Shown: one piece after another, positions 7,451 to 14,258 of the stretch
Numbering within the stretch: position 1 is the stretch's first letter
Layout: each line of letters begins with the position of its first letter
Assembly (NCBI GenBank): GCA_051155755.1
Contig: DAXETY010000018.1
Span: 1 to 16,332, forward strand
Direction of reading: 5' to 3'
Length of the DNA: 16,332 bases
From: DAXETY01 sp051155755
GTDB taxonomy: Bacteria; Desulfobacterota; Desulfobacteria; Desulfobacterales; SG8-13
The notes under the pieces: generated by a model
Databases searched by the model: none
The model's input: only the letters and a program-made list of their open reading frames with translations
What the model was told of the DNA's origin: nothing
Made by a program: the position numbers and the translations under genes

Positions 7451-7456
7451 CCTCCT
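7451..7456 (-). promoter_or_regulatory. Shine-Dalgarno AGGAGG deciding the TTG start of rpsE
   Basis: The minus strand reads AGGAGG, CGGGTAC, TTG, giving 7-nt spacing to the TTG at 7443. Confidence 0.75.
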
Positions 7457-7491
7457 TCATTTTCGTAAAAGAATCCGTTGCGGTGTTCGCT

Positions 7492-7860
7492 TTAAAACTC
7501 CAGTCCGCCTTTTCGCGCGCCTTCGGAAACCGCTTTGACCCGCCCGTGGTAGAGAAATCCATTGCGATCGAAAACCACTTTTTTAAACCCTTTGTCGATG
7601 GCGCGGGATGCAATGGTTTTCCCGATTTTCTCCGCCACCTGGGTCTTGTCACCGGGGTCGCTTTCCTCACGGAAGGCTTTATCCAAACTCGAGGCCGACA
7701 CCAGCGTGTTGCCGCTGCCGTCGTCGACCAGCTGTGCGTAGATGTGCCGGTTGCTGCGAAAGACGGTCAGTCGCGGACGTTCCAATGTACCGTAAATCTT
7801 TTTGCGGATGCGTTTTTTGCGTTTCAGACGCGCCTGTTTTTTCACACTTGTGAACCCCAT
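7492..7860 (-). CDS. rplR: 50S ribosomal protein L18
   Basis: L18 binds 5S rRNA and, with L5, anchors it in the central protuberance. The 122-residue product shows the basic N-terminus (KKQARLKRKKRIRKKI), then RPRLTVFRSNRHIYAQLVDD and the C-terminal FDRNGFLYHGRVKAVSEGAR with GGLEF at the end, all typical. The start is ATG, with AGGGAT upstream. It is preceded by rplF (64-nt spacer) and followed by rpsE (48 nt), the standard spc order. Confidence 0.97.
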   Translation of the reverse strand: MGFTSVKKQARLKRKKRIRKKIYGTLERPRLTVFRSNRHIYAQLVDDGSGNTLVSASSLDKAFREESDPGDKTQVAEKIGKTIASRAIDKGFKKVVFDRNGFLYHGRVKAVSEGARKGGLEF

Positions 7861-7924
7861 GATCGTATCCCTGCTGTCGATGGCGACTGGATTTCGAATG
7901 CGGTGTTCGAACCCGATGGCCGCG

Positions 7925-8464
7925 TTACTTGGTGCCGGCCTTGCCGGCCTTCCTGCGAATCATCTCTTCCGCGTATTTAATGCCCTTGCCTTTATACGGT
8001 TCCGGTGGCCGCAGGGCTCGAATGGAAGCCGCCGCCTGTCCGAGCTGCTGCTTGTCGATACCGGTCAGCTTGATGACATTGTTGCGCTCCACAACGGCGG
8101 CAATCCCCTGAGGCAGTTTGAAATCGATCGGATGCGAGTATCCCAGATTGAGCAGCAGTGAATCGCCCTTGGCTTCGGCCCGATAGCCGATCCCGTGAAT
8201 TTCCAGAACTCGTTCGAATCCCTGGTCGACGCCGGTGACCATGTTGGCCACCAGGCTGCGCGTCATCCCCCGGATCGCATTGCTTTTTTTATCTTCTTTC
8301 TGAAGTTCGACCGTGACGCTGCCATCTTCGATTTTCAGCTCCACCGCCGGGTGAATCTCCTGGGTCAGACTGCCTTTGGGACCTTGAACCGTCAATATGC
8401 GGTTTTGGTAGTCCAGCTTGGTCTTCTCCGGTATCGTAATGGGTTTTTTGCCTACCCGTGACAT
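7925..8464 (-). CDS. rplF: 50S ribosomal protein L6
   Basis: L6 lies near the factor-binding centre of the 50S subunit. The 179-residue product has the two repeated L6 domains: N-terminal (MSRVGKKPITIPE to about 80) and C-terminal with GIGYRAEAKGDSLLLNLGYSHPI and the RALRPPEPYKGKGIKYAEE signature near the end. The start is ATG, with AAAGGAG upstream. It follows rpsH by 81 nt. Confidence 0.97.
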   Translation of the reverse strand: MSRVGKKPITIPEKTKLDYQNRILTVQGPKGSLTQEIHPAVELKIEDGSVTVELQKEDKKSNAIRGMTRSLVANMVTGVDQGFERVLEIHGIGYRAEAKGDSLLLNLGYSHPIDFKLPQGIAAVVERNNVIKLTGIDKQQLGQAAASIRALRPPEPYKGKGIKYAEEMIRRKAGKAGTK

Positions 8465-8545
8465 AATCCCGCTCCTTTAAAGGTTCCGTGCCGCATGTTC
8501 AAACACGCCGACCCACGACCGCCGCCGCCTCGAATCGAAAACGGC

Positions 8546-8944
8546 CTACCAGATGTTGCAGAGAATTTCCCCGCCGATCTTTTCCGTTCTCGCCTTCTTG
8601 TCGGTCATGACCCCGCGGGAGGTGGACAAAACGGCAACGCCCATGCCGTTCATCACCGGCTCGATGCCGTCGGCGCCCACGTAAATCCGTCGGCTCGGCT
8701 TGCTCACGCGCTCGAGCCCGTAGATCACGCTCTCCTGATCCGGGCCGTACTTCAGAAAAATCCGCAGAACGCCCTGCCGGTCGTCCTTGATAAACTTGTA
8801 GTTCCGGATGTATCCTTCTTCTTTCAGGATTTTGGCCAATTCAGTCTTCAGACCGGACCCGGGGATATCCACACTTTTAAAGCGCGCTTTGGCGCCGTTG
8901 CGGATGCGGGTCAGCATGTCTGAAATCGGATCGCTCATAGTCAT
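8546..8944 (-). CDS. rpsH: 30S ribosomal protein S8
   Basis: S8 binds the central domain of 16S rRNA early in assembly, and in E. coli it represses the spc operon. The 132-residue product begins MTMSDPISDMLTRIRNG and ends STSRGVMTDKKARTEKIGGEILCNIW, both family hallmarks. I chose the ATG at 8944 because GGAG lies 8 nt upstream; a second ATG two codons later is possible. A GC-rich, structured 105-nt spacer separates it from rpsN. Confidence 0.97.
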   Translation of the reverse strand: MTMSDPISDMLTRIRNGAKARFKSVDIPGSGLKTELAKILKEEGYIRNYKFIKDDRQGVLRIFLKYGPDQESVIYGLERVSKPSRRIYVGADGIEPVMNGMGVAVLSTSRGVMTDKKARTEKIGGEILCNIW

Positions 8945-9049
8945 TTTCGTGTCTCCGTGATACTTCCATCCAAAAGAGATAAAGTTCCAGTACCGGCAGC
9001 GGAGCGCAGCGGCCGCCGGTGAGCCGCTCGGTCGTCAGCGCCGACCGGC

Positions 9050-9235
9050 TTACCAGCTCGATTTGATCACTCCCGGTAGTTTTCCCTGGGAGGCAAAATT
9101 GCGAAAACAGATGCGGCAGATACCGAATTTTCGAATAAAGGCCCGGGGACGTCCGCAGATCGGGCAGCGATTGTAGGCCCGCACTTTGAATTTCGGTGTT
9201 CGCCTGGCTTTTTCCATCAGTGATTTTTTGGCCAA
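9050..9235 (-). CDS. rpsN: 30S ribosomal protein S14, zinc-binding (type Z)
   Basis: From the TTG at 9235 the product is 61 residues, exactly the length of the short zinc-type S14. Cys24, Cys27, Cys40 and Cys43 form the zinc site, and the end GKLPGVIKSSW is typical. S14 sits in the 30S head. A longer in-frame candidate (TTG at 9253) would place the ribosome-binding site AGGAGG (9241-9246) inside the coding sequence, so I reject it. The gene follows rplE after a spacer mostly filled by a 7-bp tandem array. Confidence 0.96.
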   Translation of the reverse strand: MAKKSLMEKARRTPKFKVRAYNRCPICGRPRAFIRKFGICRICFRNFASQGKLPGVIKSSW

Positions 9236-9240
9236 CGTGT

Positions 9241-9246
9241 CCTCCT
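9241..9246 (-). promoter_or_regulatory. Shine-Dalgarno AGGAGG deciding the TTG start of rpsN
   Basis: The minus strand reads AGGAGG, ACACG, TTG. The 5-nt spacing matches that of rpsM and rpsD and sets the start at 9235 rather than 9253. Confidence 0.85.
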
Positions 9247-9271
9247 CGAACAAATTCCTTCTAATCTAAGC

Positions 9272-9321
9272 GCTATAAGCTATGAGCTATGAGCCATGAG
9301 CTATAAACGATGAGCTAATGA
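9272..9321. repeat. 7-bp tandem repeat array (GCTATGA-type, seven units) inside the operon
   Basis: Units are GCTATAA (9272-9278), GCTATGA (9279-9285), GCTATGA (9286-9292), GCCATGA (9293-9299), GCTATAA (9300-9306), ACGATGA (9307-9313) and GCTAATGA (9314-9321, one base longer). On the transcribed strand the unit reads TCATAGC. The array abuts the rplE stop codon and ends 25 nt before the rpsN ribosome-binding site. The 7-nt period rules out a continuing reading frame. Confidence 0.88.
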
Positions 9322-9861
9322 CTAATTCCGAAACGGCATGCCCAGCAGACGCAGCAACTCCCTGCCTTCTTCATCATTGCGGGCGCTGGTTACGATCGAA
9401 ACATTCAAGCCCCGGATTTTGTCGATCTTGTCATAATTGATCTCCGGAAAAATAATCTGCTCCTTGATGCCGAGGCTGTAATTTCCCTGTCCGTCCATCG
9501 CGCGCCCGGAAACCCCGCGAAAGTCGCGCACCCGGGGCAGCGCGACATTGACCAGCTTCTGGAAGAAATCATACATCCGTTCCCGCCGAAGCGTAACCAT
9601 GCAACCGATGGGCATGCCGGTGCGCAGTTTGAATGCGGCAATGGACCGTTTGGCCCGGGTGATCACCGGCTTCTGCCCGGCAATGGACGTCAATTCTTCC
9701 ACTGCAGAGTCGAGCACCTTGATGTTTTGAATCGCCTCCCCCAGCCCCATGTTCAATACGATCTTTTCCAGTTTCGGCACTTCCATGCGGTTGCCGTAGC
9801 CGAATTTGTCGACGAGCTGGGGCACCACCTCTTGTAAATAATACTGCCTTAGCTGAGACAT
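9322..9861 (-). CDS. rplE: 50S ribosomal protein L5
   Basis: L5 binds 5S rRNA and contacts the P-site tRNA. The 179-residue product is full length: LRQYYLQEVVPQL at the start, VPKLEKIVLNMGLGEA (28-43), the tRNA-contacting loop region (GQKPVITRAKRSIAAFKLR) and the C-terminal SARNDEEGRELLRLLGMPF. The start is ATG, with AGGAG 7 nt upstream. Its stop codon is adjacent to the heptamer array. Confidence 0.97.
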   Translation of the reverse strand: MSQLRQYYLQEVVPQLVDKFGYGNRMEVPKLEKIVLNMGLGEAIQNIKVLDSAVEELTSIAGQKPVITRAKRSIAAFKLRTGMPIGCMVTLRRERMYDFFQKLVNVALPRVRDFRGVSGRAMDGQGNYSLGIKEQIIFPEINYDKIDKIRGLNVSIVTSARNDEEGRELLRLLGMPFRN

Positions 9862-9880
9862 CCTAAGCTCCTGGCTCCGA

Positions 9881-10210
9881 TTAGGAGTCGATAATTTCGT
9901 TGCACTTGGCGCAGGCCCGTACGTTCTTGCCGTCTTCCAGTTTCCGGCTCCGGATACGGGTGGGCTGCATGCACTTGCTGCACATGACCATCAGGTTGGA
10001 CCAGTGAATCGGGGCCTCGCCTTCGACGATGCCCCCCTGCCGGTTCTTGGCCGACGGGCGCACATGCCGTTTGACCATATTGATATTTTCGACCAAAACC
10101 CGATTTTTCTTGTGGACGACCCGGAGCACCTTGCCGATCTTGCCGCGGTCCTTGCCGGCGATGACTTTTACCTTGTCGTCTTTGCGTATCCTTGTCTTGT
10201 TCGCTTCCAT
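9881..10210 (-). CDS. rplX: 50S ribosomal protein L24
   Basis: L24 initiates 50S assembly and later sits near the tunnel exit. From the ATG at 10210 the product is 109 residues: KOW motif (KVKVIAGKDRGKIGKVLRV), NMVKRHVRPSAKNRQGGIVE, and a C-terminal pair of CxxC motifs (CSKC and CAKC) that could bind zinc. Another ATG five codons upstream (10225) is possible; both have a partial Shine-Dalgarno, but the shorter form matches the usual N-terminus and has GGAG 9 nt upstream. Confidence 0.95.
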   Translation of the reverse strand: MEANKTRIRKDDKVKVIAGKDRGKIGKVLRVVHKKNRVLVENINMVKRHVRPSAKNRQGGIVEGEAPIHWSNLMVMCSKCMQPTRIRSRKLEDGKNVRACAKCNEIIDS

Positions 10211-10241
10211 TTCTGCAATCTCCATCGGCAGCCCTTCGGCG

Positions 10242-10610
10242 CTACAATACTTCTGGGGCCAGGGAAATAATCTTCATAAAACGCTTGGCCCGCAACTCGC
10301 GTGCCACCGGTCCGAAGATGCGCGTTCCGATCGGCTCGCGATTGCCGGTGATCAGCACAGCCGAGTTGTCGTCAAAGCGAATGTAAGAGCCGTCCGGCCG
10401 CTTGGTTTCCTTCTTGGTGCGCACCACCACCGCCTTGAGCACATCGCCCTTTTTCACTTTGGCGTTGGGTATGGCTTCTTTGACGCTGACGACGATAATG
10501 TCGCCGATGTGCGCATACCGCCGGCGGGAGCCCCCGAGGACCTTGATACAGCTCAATACCTTTGCACCGGAATTGTCTGCTACCGTCAGTCTGGTTTCTG
10601 CCTGAATCAT
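10242..10610 (-). CDS. rplN: 50S ribosomal protein L14
   Basis: L14 forms an inter-subunit bridge and is the docking site for RsfS. The 122-residue product is standard length, beginning MIQAETRLTVADNSGAK and carrying the L14 signature VVVRTKKETKRPDGSYIRFDDN region and the end PVARELRAKRFMKIISLAPEVL. The start is ATG, with AAGGA upstream. It opens the spc block, 19 nt after rpsQ, with no visible terminator between the S10 and spc blocks, so the two are probably read through. Confidence 0.97.
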   Translation of the reverse strand: MIQAETRLTVADNSGAKVLSCIKVLGGSRRRYAHIGDIIVVSVKEAIPNAKVKKGDVLKAVVVRTKKETKRPDGSYIRFDDNSAVLITGNREPIGTRIFGPVARELRAKRFMKIISLAPEVL

Positions 10611-10629
10611 CGCTGTTTTCCTTCCGGTC

Positions 10630-10899
10630 TCATATCGCTTTTTCTACGATCCGGCTGACCCGCCAGCGCTTGGTTCGGCTCAGCGGCCTGGCTTCGGTGA
10701 TAATCACCTTGTCACCGATCCCGCACTGGTTCTCGGCGTCGTGGGCGGCAAATTTAGACCGTCTGCGGATATATTTATGATAGAATCGATGTTTTACCAA
10801 TCGTTCGACCTGCACAACGATGGTCTTGTCCATCTTGTCACTGACAACGATCCCGGTCAGCTGGCGTTTGTTTCCAATTTCTTTCATGGTCACACCCAT
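10630..10899 (-). CDS. rpsQ: 30S ribosomal protein S17
   Basis: S17 is an early-binding OB-fold protein of the 30S body. The product shows KRQLTGIVVSDKMDKTIVVQVERLVKHRFYHKYIRRRSKF and the later VIITEARPLSRTKRWRVSRIVE, both diagnostic. Two ATG starts are possible. The one at 10899 lies 2 nt past the rpmC stop and gives 89 residues; the one at 10887 gives 85 residues and the more usual N-terminus (MKE). Neither has a clear Shine-Dalgarno, so termination-reinitiation from rpmC is likely. Confidence 0.95.
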   Translation of the reverse strand: MGVTMKEIGNKRQLTGIVVSDKMDKTIVVQVERLVKHRFYHKYIRRRSKFAAHDAENQCGIGDKVIITEARPLSRTKRWRVSRIVEKAI

Positions 10900-10901
10900 C
10901 G

Positions 10902-11120
10902 CTATTCGATGCTGGAGTTTTGAATTTGCTGCCGGCGACGCGCTTCCCCGATCAGGGTCTTGAGCCGGGCAATGTCCCGCTTGGTCTGCTTCAGTTTCTG
11001 GGGATTTTCGAGTTGACTGGTTCCATGCTGAAATCGCAGGTTGAACAACCCTTCCTGGAGTTCTTCGACCTTGCGCTGCATCTCGTCAGCACTCAGTTCC
11101 CGGATTTCGCTGGCCTTCAT
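10902..11120 (-). CDS. rpmC: 50S ribosomal protein L29
   Basis: L29 sits at the tunnel exit, next to L23 and the trigger-factor/SRP dock. The 72-residue product is two long helices: MKASEIRELSADEMQRKVEELQ, then LFNLRFQHGTSQLENPQKLKQTKRDIARLKT, the family signature. It overlaps rplP by 4 nt (ATGA at 11117-11120), so the genes are translationally coupled. Confidence 0.96.
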   Translation of the reverse strand: MKASEIRELSADEMQRKVEELQEGLFNLRFQHGTSQLENPQKLKQTKRDIARLKTLIGEARRRQQIQNSSIE

Positions 11121-11533
11121 ACCGCCTGGTTCCTTTCCACGAATTTCGTTTTGACCGAAAGCTTGTGTGCGGCAAGCCGGAGCGACTCCATGGCGATCTC
11201 CCGCGGGACGCCTTCCATTTCATAGAGAATCTTCCCCGGCCGGACCACCGCCACCCAACCTTCGGGAGCGCCCTTGCCCTTGCCCATACGAACTTCGGCC
11301 GGTTTTTTGGTGATCGGTTTGTCCGGAAACACCCGAATCCAGATGCGCGCACCGCGTTTGACATGGCGTGTCATGGCGATCCGGGCCGCTTCGATCTGCC
11401 GTGCGGTCAACCATCCCCGATCGACGGCCTGCAGACCGTATTCGCCGAAGTTCAACTCGCTGCCGCGACGCGCGGTTCCCCGCATCTTGCCTTTCTGTTG
11501 CTTTCGATATTTGACTTTTTTCGGACTCAGCAT
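11117..11533 (-). CDS. rplP: 50S ribosomal protein L16
   Basis: L16 is a late-assembling protein close to the A-site tRNA elbow. The product starts MLSPKKVKYRKQQKG and contains WLTARQIEAARIAMTRHVKRG, IRVFPDKPITKKPAEVRMGKGKG and EGWVAVVRPGKILYEMEGV, all standard. I chose the ATG at 11533 (138 residues), which has GGAG 9 nt upstream; an ATG two codons earlier lies only 3 nt from that GGAG. The spacer to rpsC holds a strong stem-loop. Confidence 0.96.
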   Translation of the reverse strand: MLSPKKVKYRKQQKGKMRGTARRGSELNFGEYGLQAVDRGWLTARQIEAARIAMTRHVKRGARIWIRVFPDKPITKKPAEVRMGKGKGAPEGWVAVVRPGKILYEMEGVPREIAMESLRLAAHKLSVKTKFVERNQAV

Positions 11534-11552
11534 GGCCATTCACTCCTTGCAG

Positions 11553-11604
11553 GCCGTTTTACAATCCGGCTCCGAGCCACTCGGTGCCATGGATTCGAAA
11601 CGGC
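11553..11604 (-). other. 52-nt, 20-bp stem-loop in the rpsC-rplP spacer
   Basis: On the transcribed strand GCCGTTT pairs with AAACGGC (7 bp). A small internal loop (CG opposite GTA) follows, then AATCC with GGATT (5 bp), a 2-nt AT bulge, GGC with GCC, an A-A mismatch, CCGAG with CTCGG, and the loop TGG. Forty of 52 bases pair. There is no U-tract after it, so it is not an intrinsic terminator. It ends 20 nt before the rplP start and just precedes its ribosome-binding site. A regulatory RNA element, an RNase processing site or a small palindromic repeat are all possible. Confidence 0.7.
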
Positions 11605-11648
11605 AACATTGCAACGCCGATATTCGATGGGGCTCTGAAACAGTTCTT

Positions 11649-12302
11649 TTAGCGGCCCTCGGTTTCTACCTGGTCTTTCTTGAGCACCTCGCCCTTGAAG
11701 AGGAAAACCTTCACTCCGATGACACCGTAGGTGGTTTTCGCCCGGGTGATGCCGTAGTCGATGTCGGCACGCAGGGTATGCAGCGGCACCCGCCCTTCGC
11801 GGTACCATTCACGGCGGGCCATTTCCGCACCGCCCAGCCGTCCGGCACACATGATTTTGATCCCCTCTGCGCCGAAACGCATCGCCGAAGTCACCGCACG
11901 TTTCATCGCCCGGCGGAATGCCACCCGCCGCTCGATCTGAAGCGCGACGTTTTCGGCCACCAGCTGGGCGTCGATTTCAGGCTTGCGGATTTCCTGGATG
12001 TCGATCAACACTTCATGATCGACCATTTTTTCGATTTCCTGCTTCAGCAGCGAAATCTCGGAGCCTTTCTTGCCGATGACAATTCCCGGGCGGGCGGTGT
12101 AAATCCGCAGCCGAATCCGCCGCGAGGATCGTTCAATTTCGATCCTGGAAACTCCGGCATGGTAAAGCTTGTTTTTGACGAACTCCCGGATCCTGTGATC
12201 TTCCAGGATATAGTCGGCGTAATTCTTGTCGGCGTACCAGCGGGATTCCCAGGTTTTGATGATCCCCAACCTCAGTCCGATCGGATTTACTTTCTGACCC
12301 AA
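11649..12302 (-). CDS. rpsC: 30S ribosomal protein S3
   Basis: S3 lies at the mRNA entry tunnel and contributes to the ribosomal helicase. The 217-residue product starts MGQKVNPIGLRLGI, includes a KH domain (about 38-106, with VIGKKGSEI as its GxxG loop) and the C-terminal S3 domain with GRLGGAEMARREWYREGRVPLHTLRA. The start codon is TTG; the invariant MGQKVNP N-terminus leaves no alternative, and AGGAGGAG (12308-12315) lies immediately upstream, directly after the rplV stop. Confidence 0.97.
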   Translation of the reverse strand: MGQKVNPIGLRLGIIKTWESRWYADKNYADYILEDHRIREFVKNKLYHAGVSRIEIERSSRRIRLRIYTARPGIVIGKKGSEISLLKQEIEKMVDHEVLIDIQEIRKPEIDAQLVAENVALQIERRVAFRRAMKRAVTSAMRFGAEGIKIMCAGRLGGAEMARREWYREGRVPLHTLRADIDYGITRAKTTYGVIGVKVFLFKGEVLKKDQVETEGR

Positions 12303-12307
12303 GCTTG

Positions 12308-12315
12308 CTCCTCCT
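12308..12315 (-). promoter_or_regulatory. Shine-Dalgarno AGGAGGAG deciding the TTG start of rpsC
   Basis: The minus strand reads AGGAGGAG, CAAGC, TTG. It begins with the last base of the rplV stop codon, so rpsC initiation follows rplV termination closely. Confidence 0.85.
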
Positions 12316-12656
12316 TATGAAACCGTTTCTTCCGCCAAAATAACGGTGATATGACTTGTGCGTTTCAAGATCCTTGTCCCGCGTCCCCGGGCCCTGGCAC
12401 GAAAGCGCTTCAACACCGGCCCCTGGTCGGCGATGACGCTGCGCACCACCAGGTTGTCGACGTCGATGTTGGCATTCTGGTCGGCGTTTGCCACGGCACT
12501 TCGCATCGTCTTCTCGACCATGCCCGCCGCCTTGAGGGGCATGAACTTGAGTGTGTTCAACGCCGTTTCCACCGGCTTGCCTTTGACGGCATCGACCAGT
12601 TCGCGCACCTTCTGGGGCGATATGCGCATGTATTTGCTGACCGCTTTTACCTCCAT
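12315..12656 (-). CDS. rplV: 50S ribosomal protein L22
   Basis: L22 extends a beta-hairpin into the peptide exit tunnel. From the ATG at 12656 the product is 113 residues: MEVKAVSKYMRISPQKVRELVDAVKGK, the family N-terminus, and the hairpin and C-terminal strand (PVLKRFRARARGRGTRILKRTSHITVIL). The frame is open 30 nt further to an ATG at 12686, but that ATG lacks a Shine-Dalgarno, while AGGGAAGG precedes 12656. The spacer to rpsS is 127 nt. Confidence 0.96.
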   Translation of the reverse strand: MEVKAVSKYMRISPQKVRELVDAVKGKPVETALNTLKFMPLKAAGMVEKTMRSAVANADQNANIDVDNLVVRSVIADQGPVLKRFRARARGRGTRILKRTSHITVILAEETVS

Positions 12657-12762
12657 GATTCCATGCCTTCCCTGGCCGGGCGCCATCCAACGGGGAAGCA
12701 GCGCCGGGCATTATCCATTTGCAGTTACGGTGAGAACCCGATCTCGATACAACCGGTTCAAA

Positions 12763-12781
12763 GACCCGCCCGAGCCGGGTC
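12763..12781 (-). other. Short GC hairpin just after the rpsS stop
   Basis: GACCCG and CGGGTC form a 6-bp stem with a 7-nt loop, starting 2 nt past the rpsS stop codon and followed on the transcribed strand by only TTTG. It could act as a weak attenuator or as a 3'-end stabiliser; the tail is too short for a confident terminator. Confidence 0.4.
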
Positions 12782-12783
12782 GT

Positions 12784-13068
12784 CTACTTCTTTTTCAGTT
12801 TCGATTTTTTGTCACCGGCATGTCCGAAGAAGGTCCGCGTGGGAGAGAATTCCCCCAGTTTGTGGCCGACCATGTTCTCCGAGACAAATACCGGCACGAA
12901 CTTTTTGCCGTTGTGCACGGCCAGCGTAATTCCCACCATCTCCGGAACAATGGTGGATCGCCGCGACCAGGTCTTGATCACGCGATTGCTGCGGCTTTCC
13001 TGAGCCTCGAACACCTTTTGCATGAGGCTGTCTTCGACATAAGGACCTTTTTTCAACGAACGTGGCAT
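12784..13068 (-). CDS. rpsS: 30S ribosomal protein S19
   Basis: S19 pairs with S13 in the 30S head. The 94-residue product starts MPRSLKKGPYVEDSLMQKV and carries WSRRSTIVPEMVGITLAVHNGKK and the C-terminal MVGHKLGEFSPTRTFFGHAG motif, with a Lys-rich end. The start is ATG, with CAGGAG upstream. A small hairpin (13088-13109) lies in the 58-nt spacer after rplB. Confidence 0.97.
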   Translation of the reverse strand: MPRSLKKGPYVEDSLMQKVFEAQESRSNRVIKTWSRRSTIVPEMVGITLAVHNGKKFVPVFVSENMVGHKLGEFSPTRTFFGHAGDKKSKLKKK

Positions 13069-13126
13069 TGGTTCTCCTGTCTTTCAACGGCACCGGTCGC
13101 CCCGGTCCGAAATCACGCCGCCGCAG

Positions 13127-13951
13127 TTACTTGCGGCGTTTCACAATGAGCCGGTCACTGGTTTTCTTGCTCTTGCGGGTGCGGTAGCCTTTCGTCGGCC
13201 AGCCCCAGGGACTGCAGGGGTGGCGCCCACCGGAACTGCGACCTTCACCACCGCCCATGGGATGATCCACCGGGTTCATCGCCACCCCGCGCACATGCGG
13301 CCGGCGACCTTTCCAACGGGTTCGCCCGGCCTTGCCCAAAGATATATTTTCGTGTTCGACGTTGCCGACCTGCCCGATGGTGGCCTGGCAGTCGAGCAGC
13401 ACCATGCGAACTTCTCCGGACGGCAGCTTGACCAGGGCATAGCGGCCTTCCTTGGCCATCAACTGGGCAAAGGTCCCCGCGCTGCGAACGATCTGGCCGC
13501 CCTTGCCGTAGCGTAATTCGATGTTGTGGATGTGGGTGCCCAGCGGAATGTTGCGCAGCGGCAGCGCATTTCCCGGACGGATATCGGCGTTCGGACCGGA
13601 TTCCACCTTGTCGCCGACGTTCAATTGCACCGGGGCCAGGATGTATCGTTTTTCACCATCGGCGTAGTGGAGCAGCGCGATGCGGGCACTGCGGTTGGGA
13701 TCGTACTCGATCGCGGCCACCCTGGCCGGCACGCCGGTTTTGTCCCGCTTGAAATCGATCAACCGGTAGTGCCGTTTGTGGCCGCCCCCGCGGTAGCGCA
13801 CGGTGGTGCGTCCCGCATTGTTGCGGCCGCCGCTTTGACCCAGGGACTGCAGCAGGCTCTTCTCCGGTTTTTTCTTGCTGATTTCGCTGTAGGTGGAATA
13901 CGCCTGAAATCGCCTTCCAGGAGAAGTCGGTTTTACTTTTTTCAACGCCAT
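13127..13951 (-). CDS. rplB: 50S ribosomal protein L2
   Basis: L2 is a large primary 23S-rRNA binder needed for subunit association and close to the peptidyl-transferase centre. The 274-residue product is full length. It shows the OB-fold N-terminal part (RTTVRYRGGGHKRHYRLIDF), the SH3-like part (GTFAQLMAKEGRYALVKLPSGEVR) and the C-terminal motif AMNPVDHPMGGGEGR. His230 here corresponds to the functionally important His229 (mature numbering) of E. coli L2; the second His of the E. coli HPH is Met. The start is ATG behind TAGGAG, 19 nt after rplW. Confidence 0.98.
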   Translation of the reverse strand: MALKKVKPTSPGRRFQAYSTYSEISKKKPEKSLLQSLGQSGGRNNAGRTTVRYRGGGHKRHYRLIDFKRDKTGVPARVAAIEYDPNRSARIALLHYADGEKRYILAPVQLNVGDKVESGPNADIRPGNALPLRNIPLGTHIHNIELRYGKGGQIVRSAGTFAQLMAKEGRYALVKLPSGEVRMVLLDCQATIGQVGNVEHENISLGKAGRTRWKGRRPHVRGVAMNPVDHPMGGGEGRSSGGRHPCSPWGWPTKGYRTRKSKKTSDRLIVKRRK

Positions 13952-13970
13952 ATCCAGCTCCTAAACCGTT

Positions 13971-14258
13971 TTACACACCTTCGAAAAAGTCGATCCGCTG
14001 ACCGGGTTGCAGGGTCACGATGGCTTTTTTCCAGTCTTTGCGCTTGCCGAGCGTACGGCCCCGGCGCTTGATCTTGCCTTTGACCTGCATGGTCTGCACG
14101 GCGGCCACCTGCACCTTGAAAATCTGTTCGACCGCACGTCCGATTTCGATCCGGTTGGCCCGCCGATCCACTTCGAAGGTAATCTGATTGGCCGCTTCCT
14201 TTTGTATGTTGGTCTTTTCCGTTACGACCGGACGTTTGATGATGTCGTAGGGCGTCAT
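13971..14258 (-). CDS. rplW: 50S ribosomal protein L23
   Basis: L23 is the dock for trigger factor and SRP at the tunnel exit. The 95-residue product begins MTPYDIIKRPVVTEKTN and has TFEVDRRANRIEIGRAVEQIF and the KRRGRTLGKRKDWKKAIVTL C-terminal strand, typical of the family. It overlaps the rplD stop by 4 nt (ATGA at 14255-14258) and has GGGAGG 8 nt upstream. Confidence 0.97.
   Translation of the reverse strand: MTPYDIIKRPVVTEKTNIQKEAANQITFEVDRRANRIEIGRAVEQIFKVQVAAVQTMQVKGKIKRRGRTLGKRKDWKKAIVTLQPGQRIDFFEGV

Noticed and set aside
9236..9253. Six-codon N-terminal extension of S14 from a TTG at 9253
   Set aside because: The extension would contain the Shine-Dalgarno AGGAGG of the real start; the 61-residue form from 9235 matches the family length exactly.
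11553..11604. Intrinsic terminator within the S10 block
   Set aside because: The stem is strong but is followed by CTGCAAGGAG, the rplP ribosome-binding site region, with no U-tract.
11274..12320. 348-codon plus-strand frame across rplP-rpsC
   Set aside because: Antisense to two certain ribosomal genes and their spacer; no family similarity or ribosome-binding site.
13220..13302. Loss of the catalytically important His in L2 (HPM instead of HPH)
   Set aside because: The important His229 of mature E. coli L2 is the first His of that motif and is retained as His230; only the neighbouring second His differs.
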